A stretch of 64,000 bases of DNA, from the NCBI RefSeq assembly GCF_020532675.1, contig NZ_JAJAVE010000001.1, forward strand, positions 682,001 to 746,000, read 5' to 3'. The notes beneath the pieces are model-generated. The model did not search any database. It was given only the letters and a program-made list of their open reading frames with translations, and was not told where the DNA came from. The translations under genes were made by a program, and so were the position numbers. Of this stretch, positions 19,101 to 25,765 are shown piece by piece. How positions within the stretch are numbered: position 1 is the first letter of the stretch; the number at the start of each line of letters is the position of its first letter. Source of the stretch: Methylobacillus gramineus. Its GTDB lineage: Bacteria; Pseudomonadota; Gammaproteobacteria; Burkholderiales; Methylophilaceae.

Positions 19101-19191
19101 GACCATACTGACCCTGCTTGTATTGCCAGTGGTGTTTGGGTGGATTTACCGTCACTATCCCAACAGTTCCCGCACCGAGAGTGCTTATTAA
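16102..19191 (+). CDS. heavy-metal efflux RND pump (CzcA/CusA family)
   Basis: 1029-residue inner-membrane proton/metal antiporter of the HME branch of RND transporters. Twelve helices with two large periplasmic loops are evident. The family signature in TM4, DFGLIVDAAVIVIEN, carries the acidic residues used for proton coupling. The C-terminal segment MLAGLGLLPAALSQAIGSQA followed by QRPLALVIVGGM resembles CzcA-type (Co/Zn/Cd/Ni) more than CusA-type (Cu/Ag) pumps. Exact metal specificity cannot be fixed from sequence alone. It is the central gene of the operon and is followed 9 bases later by the response regulator. Confidence 0.93.
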   Translation: MQASGAFIAGVLRRRLLIMGLCLGLLVLGYISFNKLPIEPYPNISPLNVQVITQWPGRGTNEIERQITVPVETSLANLPHLKTFRSVSLFGLSVVTLQFEDGTDSFTARQNVQLQLDTAELPEGIQSELSPDADALGEVLRYRVASESGDDVMLLKSYQDWEIYRQLKTVPGIADINGFGGPTKQYQVLPDVKKLQAYNISLNQLVEALGNANANAGGGNLRSGEQQYVVRGIGLVKTLEDVSNIVIVSRSGIPVRVGDVASVEFGYAPRLGVVQYNDNPDAVEGIVLMRRGGNASEMLERVHSKVDQINSSGLLPEGIHLEPFYDRQELLDLTMGTVHHTLLFGMALVLVVLFVFLGSLRAAIAVAIVIPLALSVSFAGMVLAIPANLISLGAIDFGLIVDAAVIVIENIMRRMENGSSNLRQTIVAAAAEVQRPMIFSTMIIIMAYAPLFIMGGVEGKIFHPMAYTMGLALLASMILSLTFIPSAASFLFKPDKIEHRPGMIGALIKVYRPLLAVLLRKPGMVAVAALLAFGIALVGASRLGTSFLPTLEENNLWVRITLPNTVDLHYSSDFASRVRGYLLKQPEVKTVVGQIGRPDDGTDATGVFNVEFGVYLKKPEEWAAGVTRDDLVKRVEGYLQAIPGIEYNFSQYIQDNVAEALSGVKGENSVKIFGDDLEVLHEKALQVQSILRGIDGMTDVGIFRELGQPTMNIRVNREASARFGLNVADIQNLVINAIGGSPVSKVLEGERSFDLALRFPEAQRNRLDLIQRLLVDTPDGQRIPLSMVATVELSDGPFFIYRESGRRYIAIRFGVRDRDLGSAAAEAQKLVSEQVDLPRGYKTQWDGQFNQMQEAHKKLAVIVPLTLLAIFIMLYSAFGSAKDASLVLLNVPFATIGGIAALYLAGEELSISAGIGFLSLFGIAIQDGVILISYIKSLYNQGEHGLQKAILEGASMRLRPVLMTAMLAGLGLLPAALSQAIGSQAQRPLALVIVGGMVTTTILTLLVLPVVFGWIYRHYPNSSRTESAY

Positions 19192-19200
19192 GAGAGGTTT

Positions 19201-19872
19201 ATGCGCATACTGGTTGTGGAAGATGATGCGATTCTTGCTGAAGGAACGTGCGAGTCGCTATCCAAGGCAGGCTACGCAGTAGACCTAGCTGAAACCGGCA
19301 CCAAGGCAAATGCCATGATAGAAGCTGACAGCTACGATCTTGTGCTTCTTGATATTGGCTTGCCAGGCATGGATGGGTTTGAGGTGCTACGACGCCTGCG
19401 CAAGCACAATCGCAATATTCCCGTGCTCATTATCTCAGCGCGCGACGATGTGGATTTTCGCGTCTATGGACTGGACCTGGGGGCTGATGACTTTATGCTC
19501 AAGCCCTTTGTGCTGGCGGAACTCCACGCACGTACTCGTGCCTTGTTGCGCCGCCATGCATTGAGTGAGCGCAACACACTTGCCTGTGGTCAATTGCTGA
19601 TTGACCTGGGAGCACAACGCGCTCATGTAGCTGGGGAGCCGCTTGAACTTTCAATCCGCGAATGGGATGTCTTGGTCTATTTGCTACGCAATCTTGGCAA
19701 AGTGGTGCGTAAAGAGGCCATCGTGGAAACGCTTTGTGACTGGAAAACTGACATTACATTGAATGCCGTGGAAGTTTATATATCACGTCTGCGTAGCAAG
19801 CTGGATAGCCATGGGGTGCATATCCGCACAGTGCGCGGCTTTGGATACCTGCTGGAAGAGCCTGCGCAATGA
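19201..19872 (+). CDS. OmpR-family response regulator
   Basis: 223 residues: receiver domain with phospho-acceptor Asp51 in VLLDIGLPGMDGF and the conserved Lys in FMLKPF near residue 101, then a winged-helix DNA-binding domain (about 128-220, IREWDVLVYLL and ISRLRSKL). Its position immediately after the pump and before the sensor kinase suggests that it controls the efflux operon, as CzcR or CusR do. An 11-base direct repeat upstream of the operon is a possible target. The stop overlaps the kinase start (ATGA). Confidence 0.94.
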   Translation: MRILVVEDDAILAEGTCESLSKAGYAVDLAETGTKANAMIEADSYDLVLLDIGLPGMDGFEVLRRLRKHNRNIPVLIISARDDVDFRVYGLDLGADDFMLKPFVLAELHARTRALLRRHALSERNTLACGQLLIDLGAQRAHVAGEPLELSIREWDVLVYLLRNLGKVVRKEAIVETLCDWKTDITLNAVEVYISRLRSKLDSHGVHIRTVRGFGYLLEEPAQ

Positions 19873-21248
19873 GTGTTGCCAATAGCCTCAGACAAAAGCT
19901 CTTGAGATGGCTTTTGATCGCATTGAGCCTGCTGGTGGCTGTGGGGATTGTCACTGATTACTTCATGGCGCTCGAACCCGCGCGGGAAGTATATGACCAG
20001 CACCTGCTCAAGCTGGCATACAACATGGAGCGTAACCTGCCTGCCGATAAAAGTGCATGGACAGGTGCTTATCCAGCCATAGAGCGCTCGCTGCTCAAGA
20101 GTGAGCTGGATAGTTACGATGCGGCTAAAGCCGCCATCTTTGATGAGGCTGGACATTTTATTGCGGGAGAGTCTGGCCTGCCGATTAATCCTCCAGCTGT
20201 TGATGGCAAGCCGGTGTATTACGATGCCAAGTTCAATGGTGACCCGATACGCGTAGTTGCCTTGCGTAGCCAATCCTTGGGGGCCGTGCTCTATCTTGCG
20301 GAAACCACCTATAAACGTAACCGCTTGGTGCAGAAAACCTTGTTGCACATGATCGTGCCGGAGCTGATCTTTGCCATTTTTGCTATCGTGGTGCTGTGGG
20401 TGGGGGTAGGGCGAGGCTTGCAGCCTTTGGCGCAGATTCGTGCCCAGATCAATGCCCGTTCAGAAACAGACTTGAGCCCCATGGACGAGGGCAAAGCACC
20501 TGAGGAAATCCGCGAAATTATTACTGCGCTGAATTCCTTGCTGGCACGGCTGGATCAGTCACTCAAATTGCAGAATCAGTTCCTAGCTAACGCAGCTCAC
20601 CAATTGCGTACCCCTCTGGCTGGGTTACAAATGCAGCTGGAGCTGTCTGGCGAGCAAAGTCCACAAGAACGTGAACAGTCGCATCAACGCATGTTGACCA
20701 GTACCCGGCGCATTGTTCGCCTGGCCAATCAGTTATTAGCCCTGGCCAGGGCAGAAGGGGAGGCTGACGTCAACAAGTTCACTCACATCAACATCAGCGA
20801 TGCCATTCAAGACCTTGCTGCGGATTGGCTGACTCGGGCTTATGCAAAAAATATAGACCTGGGACTTAACCTGGAAAATGTACAGGTGGAAGCGAGTCGG
20901 TGGCAAATCCAGGAAATGCTCGCTAACCTGGTGGATAACGCACTGCGCTATACGCCGGTTGGAGGCAATATCACTATCCGCTGTTATGCAGATACAAATC
21001 AAGGTGTGATAGAAGTCGAAGACAACGGCCCCGGCATTCCACAAGATCAGCGTGAGCAGGTATTTGACCGTTTTTACCGGCTGGATGAAGGCCCGGAAGG
21101 GTGTGGCCTGGGCTTGGCGATTGTGCGTGAAATAGTGCGCCATCACGGTGGAAGTATCGCCATCAACCAGCCAATTGACGGCGTTGGCACATTAGTTACT
21201 ATTCAATTGCCATTGGTAGCTGACCAGGGAAAATTAGGGAGGAGCTAG
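19869..21248 (+). CDS. sensor histidine kinase (TctE/2CSK-type N-terminus)
   Basis: 459 residues. TM1 (about 13-35) and TM2 (about 160-180) enclose a periplasmic region of roughly 125 residues resembling the 2CSK_N sensor domain, followed by HAMP, a dimerisation domain with phospho-acceptor His244 in AAHQLRTPLAG, and an ATPase domain with N box LVDNALRYTP, G1 DNGPGIP and G2 GCGLGLAIVRE. It pairs with the preceding regulator. The periplasmic part has no obvious metal-ligand cluster, so the signal sensed is uncertain. It is the last gene of the efflux operon. Confidence 0.93.
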   Translation: MSVANSLRQKLLRWLLIALSLLVAVGIVTDYFMALEPAREVYDQHLLKLAYNMERNLPADKSAWTGAYPAIERSLLKSELDSYDAAKAAIFDEAGHFIAGESGLPINPPAVDGKPVYYDAKFNGDPIRVVALRSQSLGAVLYLAETTYKRNRLVQKTLLHMIVPELIFAIFAIVVLWVGVGRGLQPLAQIRAQINARSETDLSPMDEGKAPEEIREIITALNSLLARLDQSLKLQNQFLANAAHQLRTPLAGLQMQLELSGEQSPQEREQSHQRMLTSTRRIVRLANQLLALARAEGEADVNKFTHINISDAIQDLAADWLTRAYAKNIDLGLNLENVQVEASRWQIQEMLANLVDNALRYTPVGGNITIRCYADTNQGVIEVEDNGPGIPQDQREQVFDRFYRLDEGPEGCGLGLAIVREIVRHHGGSIAINQPIDGVGTLVTIQLPLVADQGKLGRS

Positions 21249-21253
21249 TAAGG

Positions 21254-21300
21254 TATTGATGTACTTGGTGCCCGGGCCGGAATCGAACCGGCACGACCTT
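21254..21300 (-). repeat. truncated tRNA-Leu 3' end (inverted duplicate)
   Basis: Read on the minus strand, this 47-base block reproduces 23132-23180: the end of the variable arm, the T arm, the 3' acceptor strand, CCA, and about 13 bases of downstream flank of the intact tRNA-Leu(UAA). It differs by only two single-base deletions (one in the acceptor C-run, one in the flank). The 5' part of the tRNA is absent, so this is a remnant. It is in opposite orientation to the intact gene. It looks like an old attachment-site or recombination scar. Confidence 0.85.
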
Positions 21301-21316
21301 AAAAAGGTCAGTTTAT

Positions 21317-21387
21317 GTTGATATCGTTGATAATATCAACACAGTCATTCTCTTCGCGCTAATATCAACGCTTATAGATGTTGATAC
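21317..21387. promoter_or_regulatory. mazEF operator: array of GTTGATA half-sites
   Basis: A perfect palindrome GTTGATAATATCAAC (21326-21340) is accompanied by GTTGATAT (21317-21324), ATATCAAC (21362-21369) and GTTGATAC (21380-21387). This gives five half-sites in both orientations within 71 bases. The block lies 72-142 bases upstream of mazE. MazE-type AbrB-fold antitoxins repress their own operon through such palindromes, so this is the likely autoregulatory region. Confidence 0.6.
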
Positions 21388-21458
21388 ATCGTTGCTACAA
21401 TTGCTCTTGAGATTTTCATTTCATGTATCTACAATGAGGATACTTAAATGGAGGTCTT

Positions 21459-21707
21459 ATGAAACTCTCAATTCAAAAATGGGGTAATAGCGCAAGTGTC
21501 CGATTGCCTGCCGCACTCTTAGAGCAAATGGGTGCAGTAGTCGGTTCAGCGCTGGAAGTATCTATAACCAAGGAAGGCTTGTTATTGAAACCAGAGCGTC
21601 GACCACACTACAAGCTAACTGACCTGTTGGCGGAAATGCCGGCCGGAAAGCTGCCCTCTGTAGAAGGTTGGGATGAGATGCCTGTGGTTGGTCAGGAGAC
21701 GCTGTAA
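21459..21707 (+). CDS. mazE: MazE-family antitoxin (AbrB fold)
   Basis: 82 residues. The N-terminal swapped-hairpin DNA-binding domain has the typical start MKLSIQKWGNSASVRLPAAL, and the acidic C-terminal tail (about 50-82) would wrap and neutralise the toxin. A strong Shine-Dalgarno (GGAGG) precedes the ATG. The last base of its stop region overlaps the toxin start, the usual tight coupling of toxin-antitoxin pairs. It probably represses the operon through the GTTGATA palindromes upstream. Confidence 0.92.
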   Translation: MKLSIQKWGNSASVRLPAALLEQMGAVVGSALEVSITKEGLLLKPERRPHYKLTDLLAEMPAGKLPSVEGWDEMPVVGQETL

Positions 21708-22054
21708 TGGCTTATATACCGGACCGGGGTGATATTGTTCACCTTGAGTTTGATCCTGCTGCTGGCAGTGAAATGAAAGGCCCTCATTTTGGTTTTATTG
21801 TAAGTCAGAAGGCCTTTAATAAATTGGGGCTGGCGGTCATCTGTCCGATTTCCCAAGGAGCTGCAGCTTCTGCACGCACATATGGCACGGTAGTGACATT
21901 AATGGGAAGTGGTATAGATACACAGGGTGCCATCCATTGCCATCAGATTAAATCCCTCGATTGGCGTATACGTAAGGCAAAACTAAAAGAAAGTGTGCCT
22001 GATTTCTTGCTGGATGAGGTATTGGCCAGGCTTGAGGCAATTATCCTCGGGTAA
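21707..22054 (+). CDS. mazF: MazF/PemK-family endoribonuclease toxin
   Basis: 115 residues, typical length. The start PDRGDIVHLEFDPAAGSEMK is the family signature for an SH3-like mRNA interferase that cleaves single-stranded RNA at short sequences. In the conserved loop that often reads GHRP in E. coli-type MazF this protein has GPHF, so the usual loop Arg is absent and its catalytic competence should be tested. It overlaps mazE by one base. The pair sits between the tRNA-Leu remnant and a receptor fragment, a context that suggests acquisition. Confidence 0.9.
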   Translation: MAYIPDRGDIVHLEFDPAAGSEMKGPHFGFIVSQKAFNKLGLAVICPISQGAAASARTYGTVVTLMGSGIDTQGAIHCHQIKSLDWRIRKAKLKESVPDFLLDEVLARLEAIILG

Positions 22055-22127
22055 ATAGTAAACACCTTAACTTTAATGTGTGCTGACCTTCAGCACAGAT
22101 CTATGTCTGCAGAAATAAAAATCAAGC

Positions 22128-22775
22128 ATGCCCTGCATGGAGCTATTGGCAAAGGTAATTGCGCCGGTAGAAATCAACGGGCATATTAAGCCATATAGTG
22201 GTAAGCAATTGGAGGTAGGTCTTAAGTATGGGCCTGAGTGGATAAAGGGCAGCTTCAATCTCGCATTTTTTGATCTGAAAGAAGATAACGCGCTAGTACC
22301 TGATCCTTTAACATTCATCCAGACTCAAATTGGTGATCGCAAGAACCGTGGTATCGAGCTGCAATCTGATTTGCGCATCAGTGACAATCTCTCAGCTCGT
22401 GTAAGCCTGACTCGCAATCATGCAACCCAGGACTATACGACGGTCAGCTCTGGACGGGCATTGCTCATCCCAGATCATCAAGCAACAGTCAAACTTAATT
22501 ACAAGCACACACAAAGCACAATATTAAATGGCTTGAGGTTAAGTTTAGGCGTGCGCTACAACGGTAGCACCGAGGACAAAGCCAACCTTTCTGGTTATAC
22601 CGTGCCTTCTTACACACTGGTTGATGCAATGGCGGTCTATCCGCTCTCAGCTCACTGGAGCTTGCAAGTCAATGCTACCAATCTTCTCAATAAGGAATAT
22701 CTCAGCGTGTGTGAAAACACTTGTTTCTATGGTACCTCCAGGACGGTTGATGCTCAGTTGAGTTACTACTGGTAA
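22128..22775 (+). pseudogene. TonB-dependent siderophore receptor, C-terminal remnant
   Basis: About 215 residues matching only the last part of the outer-membrane beta barrel of FhuE/FpvA-like siderophore receptors: KPYSGKQLEVGLKYGPEW, LRISDNLSARVSLTRNHA, VDAMAVYPLSAHWSLQVNAT and NLLNKEYLSVC, ending in aromatic YYW as outer-membrane proteins do. The signal peptide, plug and most of the barrel are missing, so no functional receptor can be made. The 5' break lies around 22130-22170, just after mazF. Insertion or rearrangement at this point probably removed the rest. Confidence 0.85.
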
Positions 22776-22787
22776 GCGTCATTCTAA

Positions 22788-22829
22788 AGGCTGGATGGCC
22801 CAATACCGTCCAGCCTATTAGTATTTTTT
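22788..22829 (+). terminator. rho-independent terminator of the receptor remnant
   Basis: AGGCTGGATGG (22788-22798) and CCGTCCAGCCT (22806-22816) form an 11-pair stem with one G-U pair, followed by a T-rich tail ending in six T. It is the original terminator of the truncated receptor gene. The rest of the gap 22776-23080 shows only AT-rich DNA and small hairpins before the tRNA. Confidence 0.75.
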
Positions 22830-23031
22830 GTGAGTCTTGCTCAATTAACGATGCGATTTTCCCCAATGCAAGTGCATTGTCCTGTTATGTAAGAAAGTCT
22901 TATGCGATTATGGACACTCAATGAATTACAAGTCAAATACCGTCAATATTGTTTTGCATTGCAGATTCAGCTTCCGAAGCGCGTCGATATTGAATTTTCT
23001 CATTATCGGCTACTCAATTCCGAGTAGTCGG

Positions 23032-23040
23032 TGATAGAAT
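23032..23040 (+). promoter_or_regulatory. extended -10 promoter of tRNA-Leu
   Basis: TGATAGAAT contains an extended -10 (TGnTAGAAT). Transcription would start near 23047, about 34 bases before the tRNA. No strong -35 is seen. A GCCTCG/CGAGGC hairpin (23044-23062) lies at the expected start of the transcript. Confidence 0.35.
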
Positions 23041-23080
23041 ACTGCCTCGCTTCGTTCGAGGCGTTTCAGCACTCTCTCTT

Positions 23081-23167
23081 GCCCGGGTGGTGAAATTGGT
23101 AGACACAAGAGACTTAAAATCTCTCGACTGTAAGGTCGTGCCGGTTCGATTCCGGCCCCGGGCACCA
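23081..23167 (+). tRNA. tRNA-Leu (anticodon UAA)
   Basis: 87 bases with encoded CCA. The acceptor stem GCCCGGG pairs with CCCGGGC; the anticodon stem AGAGA/TCTCT encloses the loop CTTAAAA with anticodon TAA, reading UUA. The long variable arm (CGAC...GTCG) marks a class II tRNA, and the T arm GCCGGTTCGATTCCGGC is perfect. Its 3' half is duplicated in inverted orientation at 21254-21300. Confidence 0.98.
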
Positions 23168-23387
23168 AGTACACTCAATAAGTTATTCCTCGCTTCTAAA
23201 GTCCCAGTGCTATTGGCGGTTTTGAATATGAGATTTCACGCTCAACATTGGTTCTTTTAATATGGATCAGTCGATATTTCATCATATCTATTTATCACTG
23301 TCGAAATTACATCTATAGCTTTCCAAAATTACATTAGTATTAAATTTTTAAATTATTTAAATCAATTGCTTAGTTGATTGTTTGTGT

Positions 23388-23404
23388 TTTGCACGAGCTT
23401 TGCA
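23388..23404 (+). promoter_or_regulatory. sigma-54-like -24/-12 promoter
   Basis: TTTGCACGAGCTTTGCA differs from the sigma-54 consensus TTGGCACGNNNNTTGCA at one position, but that position is the first G of the -24 GG pair. The -12 GC is kept and the spacing is exact. The start codon of the PEP-CTERM gene lies 48 bases downstream, leaving a leader of about 36 bases. Sigma-54 control of PEP-CTERM genes through PrsK/PrsR is known in related betaproteobacteria. The surrounding gap 23168-23451 is AT-rich and holds no gene. Confidence 0.42.
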
Positions 23405-23451
23405 AGATGTATGGCATCAGATCATTCATCTCTATTAATAGGACAAGGCTC

Positions 23452-24121
23452 ATGACTAAACATGCATTGGTCGTTTCTGTGGTGACTTTGATAATCACCT
23501 CATTTTGGCAATGCTCAGGCCAGTGAAATCAAAATCGAGACAGGGATTCAACAGCTGGCTCGCAAAGCAGTGCTGCGGCCTACCAATCAGTTGTGGATGC
23601 AGCAGTGGCTAATCCATCCCACGGGTACGGCGCTAAAACGGTTGATATATATGATGGCATTTCAAACTTGGGTTTGTTTGGGGGTGGCCAATGCTGACTT
23701 TGCATTCAAGTCTACTGTGAATTTTGGTGTATCGGAAGCCAATGCCGGGTTGTGGGAGATTCGTTCAGGAGTGGATTTCCGTTACGGTGGGGCGGTGTTT
23801 GTTGAGGGTATTGTCTATGATTTCAAGACGCATGACATGTGGTGGTCTGGAAATTACGATAATACTTCGCAGTCTTTTGCTATCAGCTTGAATCTGGATG
23901 CTGGTAATCATGTATTGAATATCTATGGGCTGGAGCAATGCTGTGATGGTTCTCAGCAGGCACAATTCAAGGCATATGGCGCTGATCACTTTGTGACATT
24001 CAGTAGCACTGATGGATTGATTGCGGCTGTGCCAGAGCCTGAAACCTATGCCATGTTGCTGGCTGGTTTGGGGGTGATGGGTTTCGTGTCAACACGCAAG
24101 CGCAAGCAGGCAGCTATCTAA
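23452..24121 (+). pseudogene. PEP-CTERM sorting-domain protein with three frameshifts
   Basis: A secreted protein with signal peptide MTKHALVVSVVTLIITSF ending near NAQA and a C-terminal exosortase signal (VPEPETYAMLLAGLG, then a basic tail STRKRK). Such proteins are exported and anchored or released by exosortase, often with exopolysaccharide. Continuous homology-like sequence requires three single-base corrections: an extra T in 23503-23506, a missing base near 23560, and an extra C near 23688. The restored middle part reads SSAAAYQSVVDAAVANPSHG. About 220 residues once restored. It is either genuinely decayed or affected by base-calling errors. AGGACAAGG precedes the ATG. Confidence 0.8.
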
Positions 24122-24227
24122 CTTTATTTGGTGCATGATCAATGAGTTGGATTGTGGATGATGCCCATTGATGTAAATATTTCACCACTGATATTTTCCA
24201 TGTAGCTTAATGGCAAATATCAGACTG

Positions 24228-24265
24228 AAAACCACCGCCCAATTAGTCGTGCCGGTGGTTTTTTT
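24228..24265 (+). terminator. rho-independent terminator
   Basis: AAAACCACCG (24228-24237) and CGGTGGTTTT (24253-24262) form a perfect 10-base stem with a 15-base loop and a T-run. It ends the PEP-CTERM transcript. Confidence 0.85.
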
Positions 24266-24371
24266 GTTTACTCTGTTGTCAATGTCATGGGGTGCGCTGG
24301 ATGGTTGGTTGGGCATTCAAAGGTCTGGCTGCGGTAAATTAAGAAATCCACAGTCGTTAGTTCGATATAGA

Positions 24372-24788
24372 ATGAATACCATGCGATTACTTATTTTGAT
24401 TGGTTTGATCCTTGCCGGTTGTTCCAGCAATCCTGCTAATTACGTGCCCAGCAAGCCTGTGCCGCAAGACCGGGTGTATGCAAGTTACCCCAAGTTCTTT
24501 ACCGGGGCCTATGTGACCGTGCGTCGTGATGCCGCACCTTCCGGCATAGGGCTGGGCTGTGAGAATGAGATATATATAGACAATATCCGCGCATACACTA
24601 TTCTGCCTTCAGAATATGCCACGTTCTTTTTGACCGAGGGCAAGCATGTCATCAAGGTGGATACTGGGCGGGGCTCTTGTCAGGGCAGGCCTGGATCTGA
24701 GGAAATTACGATATCCAACGGTATTTCTCAGGAGTATAAGTTGATTAGTCCTCCTGGGGACCCTTTGAGGCTGTTCAGGATAATGTAG
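24372..24788 (+). CDS. small lipoprotein, possibly DUF2846-like
   Basis: 138 residues from the ATG at 24372 (a second ATG at 24381 is equally possible). Signal MNTMRLLILIGLILAGC ends in a lipobox with Cys17, predicting membrane anchoring. The mature part (YVTVRRDAAPSGIGLGCENE, then FLTEGKHVIKVDTGRG) resembles the short beta-rich lipoproteins of the DUF2846 type, but this is tentative. The reading frame is open upstream to 24210, but that part crosses a terminator and does not look like protein. No good Shine-Dalgarno is seen. Confidence 0.7.
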   Translation: MNTMRLLILIGLILAGCSSNPANYVPSKPVPQDRVYASYPKFFTGAYVTVRRDAAPSGIGLGCENEIYIDNIRAYTILPSEYATFFLTEGKHVIKVDTGRGSCQGRPGSEEITISNGISQEYKLISPPGDPLRLFRIM

Positions 24789-24804
24789 TGATCACCCAGA
24801 TGTG

Positions 24805-24954
24805 TTAGAGAAGCAGTCTTCTTTTCTCTGCATCCTTTCTCTTTACAGCCTCAGCATCTTCCCGCCTGATCAATGTGACCATTTCATCTTGCAGCTTGCT
24901 CTGGTGAGCATCAACAGGCTGAACTGTATGATGGACTGTTCTGAATTTACACAT
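24805..24954 (-). CDS. possible 49-residue charged protein
   Basis: Reading frame MCKFRTVHHTVQPVDAHQSK continuing with LQDEMVTLIRREDAEAVKRK and ending RRLLL. It is strongly charged and likely helical at its C-terminal half, unlike random translation of the AT-rich surroundings. AGGA lies just before the ATG but only one base away. It is the only coding candidate in the gap 24789-25212; the rest is AT-rich. I do not recognise a family. Confidence 0.35.
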   Translation of the reverse strand: MCKFRTVHHTVQPVDAHQSKLQDEMVTLIRREDAEAVKRKDAEKRRLLL

Positions 24955-25152
24955 ATCCTAGTGTTAGTTTCGTAGTTATCTATTTTATTCAATTGGATAT
25001 AGGTTAGTGTTAATGTAATTTAGATTTAATGGCATTGAAGATGTCATCGATTTTCTCAATACTTGAATATATTTTTGAGAGTAAATTATTTATTCATGCG
25101 GCTTATTTTATAAAGTAATTCCCATTAAAATGAAAAAAATGATACTTTTGAT

Positions 25153-25172
25153 CTTGCATAGGGATATGCAAG
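25153..25172. repeat. palindrome upstream of DUF2059 gene
   Basis: CTTGCAT and ATGCAAG form a perfect 7+7 inverted repeat with a 6-base spacer, 41 bases before the start codon at 25213. The position suits an operator. No known regulator motif was recognised. Confidence 0.4.
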
Positions 25173-25212
25173 CGTGATTTGATCATTTCACCTCATAATT
25201 AAGGAGAATTAC

Positions 25213-25713
25213 ATGTTAAAAGCCTCTTTTGCGGTCTATATGCTATGCGCTTTGATGGGTAGCGCAAACGCAGCAACGGCTTCGGATGAGTTGATCTTGA
25301 AGTTCATGGAAGTATCTAATGTCCGGGCGACGCTGGATGGAATGAGAGCAAATGCTGATAACGCTTTAAAGAATAATATGCTGCACTCTCTTGGTTACCA
25401 GCAACTTAATGACAAGCAAAAGAAAATTGCGGAGGAAGCAGGAGATAAAGCTGTCAAGATTCAGCAGGAAAATTTATCCTATGACGCCATTGTAAAGTTG
25501 ATTCTTCCTCTTTATCGTCGTACGTTTACTCAAGAAGAGTTGCAGGCGGCGATCAAGTTTTATAGCTCGCCTGAGGGGAAATCCATTAACCAGAAGATGC
25601 CATTGCTCGCAAATGACTCGATGAAGTTGACTGCCGAGGTAAATCAGAAGGTTATTCCTCAATATCAGAAAATTGCTTTAGAGGCTGCAGAGCGTATCAA
25701 GCAGAGCAAGTAA
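25213..25713 (+). CDS. secreted DUF2059 domain protein
   Basis: 166 residues with a signal peptide (cleavage after ANA near residue 21). The C-terminal part YRRTFTQEELQAAIKFYSSP followed by GKSINQKMP is the typical DUF2059 sequence, a helical periplasmic domain of unknown function. An ideal Shine-Dalgarno (AAGGAGAA) precedes the ATG. It appears to be monocistronic; a converging minus-strand gene ends about 50 bases downstream. Confidence 0.88.
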   Translation: MLKASFAVYMLCALMGSANAATASDELILKFMEVSNVRATLDGMRANADNALKNNMLHSLGYQQLNDKQKKIAEEAGDKAVKIQQENLSYDAIVKLILPLYRRTFTQEELQAAIKFYSSPEGKSINQKMPLLANDSMKLTAEVNQKVIPQYQKIALEAAERIKQSK

Positions 25714-25765
25714 TCCTGATCTTGATGTTGGGGAGGTATTGTTGCTTGATAGCCTTGCCTGCCAG

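Noticed and set aside
21254-21330. A second complete tRNA-Leu on the minus strand
   Set aside because: Sequence upstream of the variable-arm part (21301 onward) does not supply an anticodon arm, D arm or 5' acceptor strand.
21317-21387. CRISPR-like short repeats
   Set aside because: The repeats are 7-8 bases with irregular spacing and mixed orientation, typical of an operator. No cas gene is nearby.
24210-24371. N-terminal extension of the lipoprotein frame
   Set aside because: It runs through the PEP-CTERM terminator and would place the lipoprotein signal internally. The start at 24372 gives a proper signal and lipobox.
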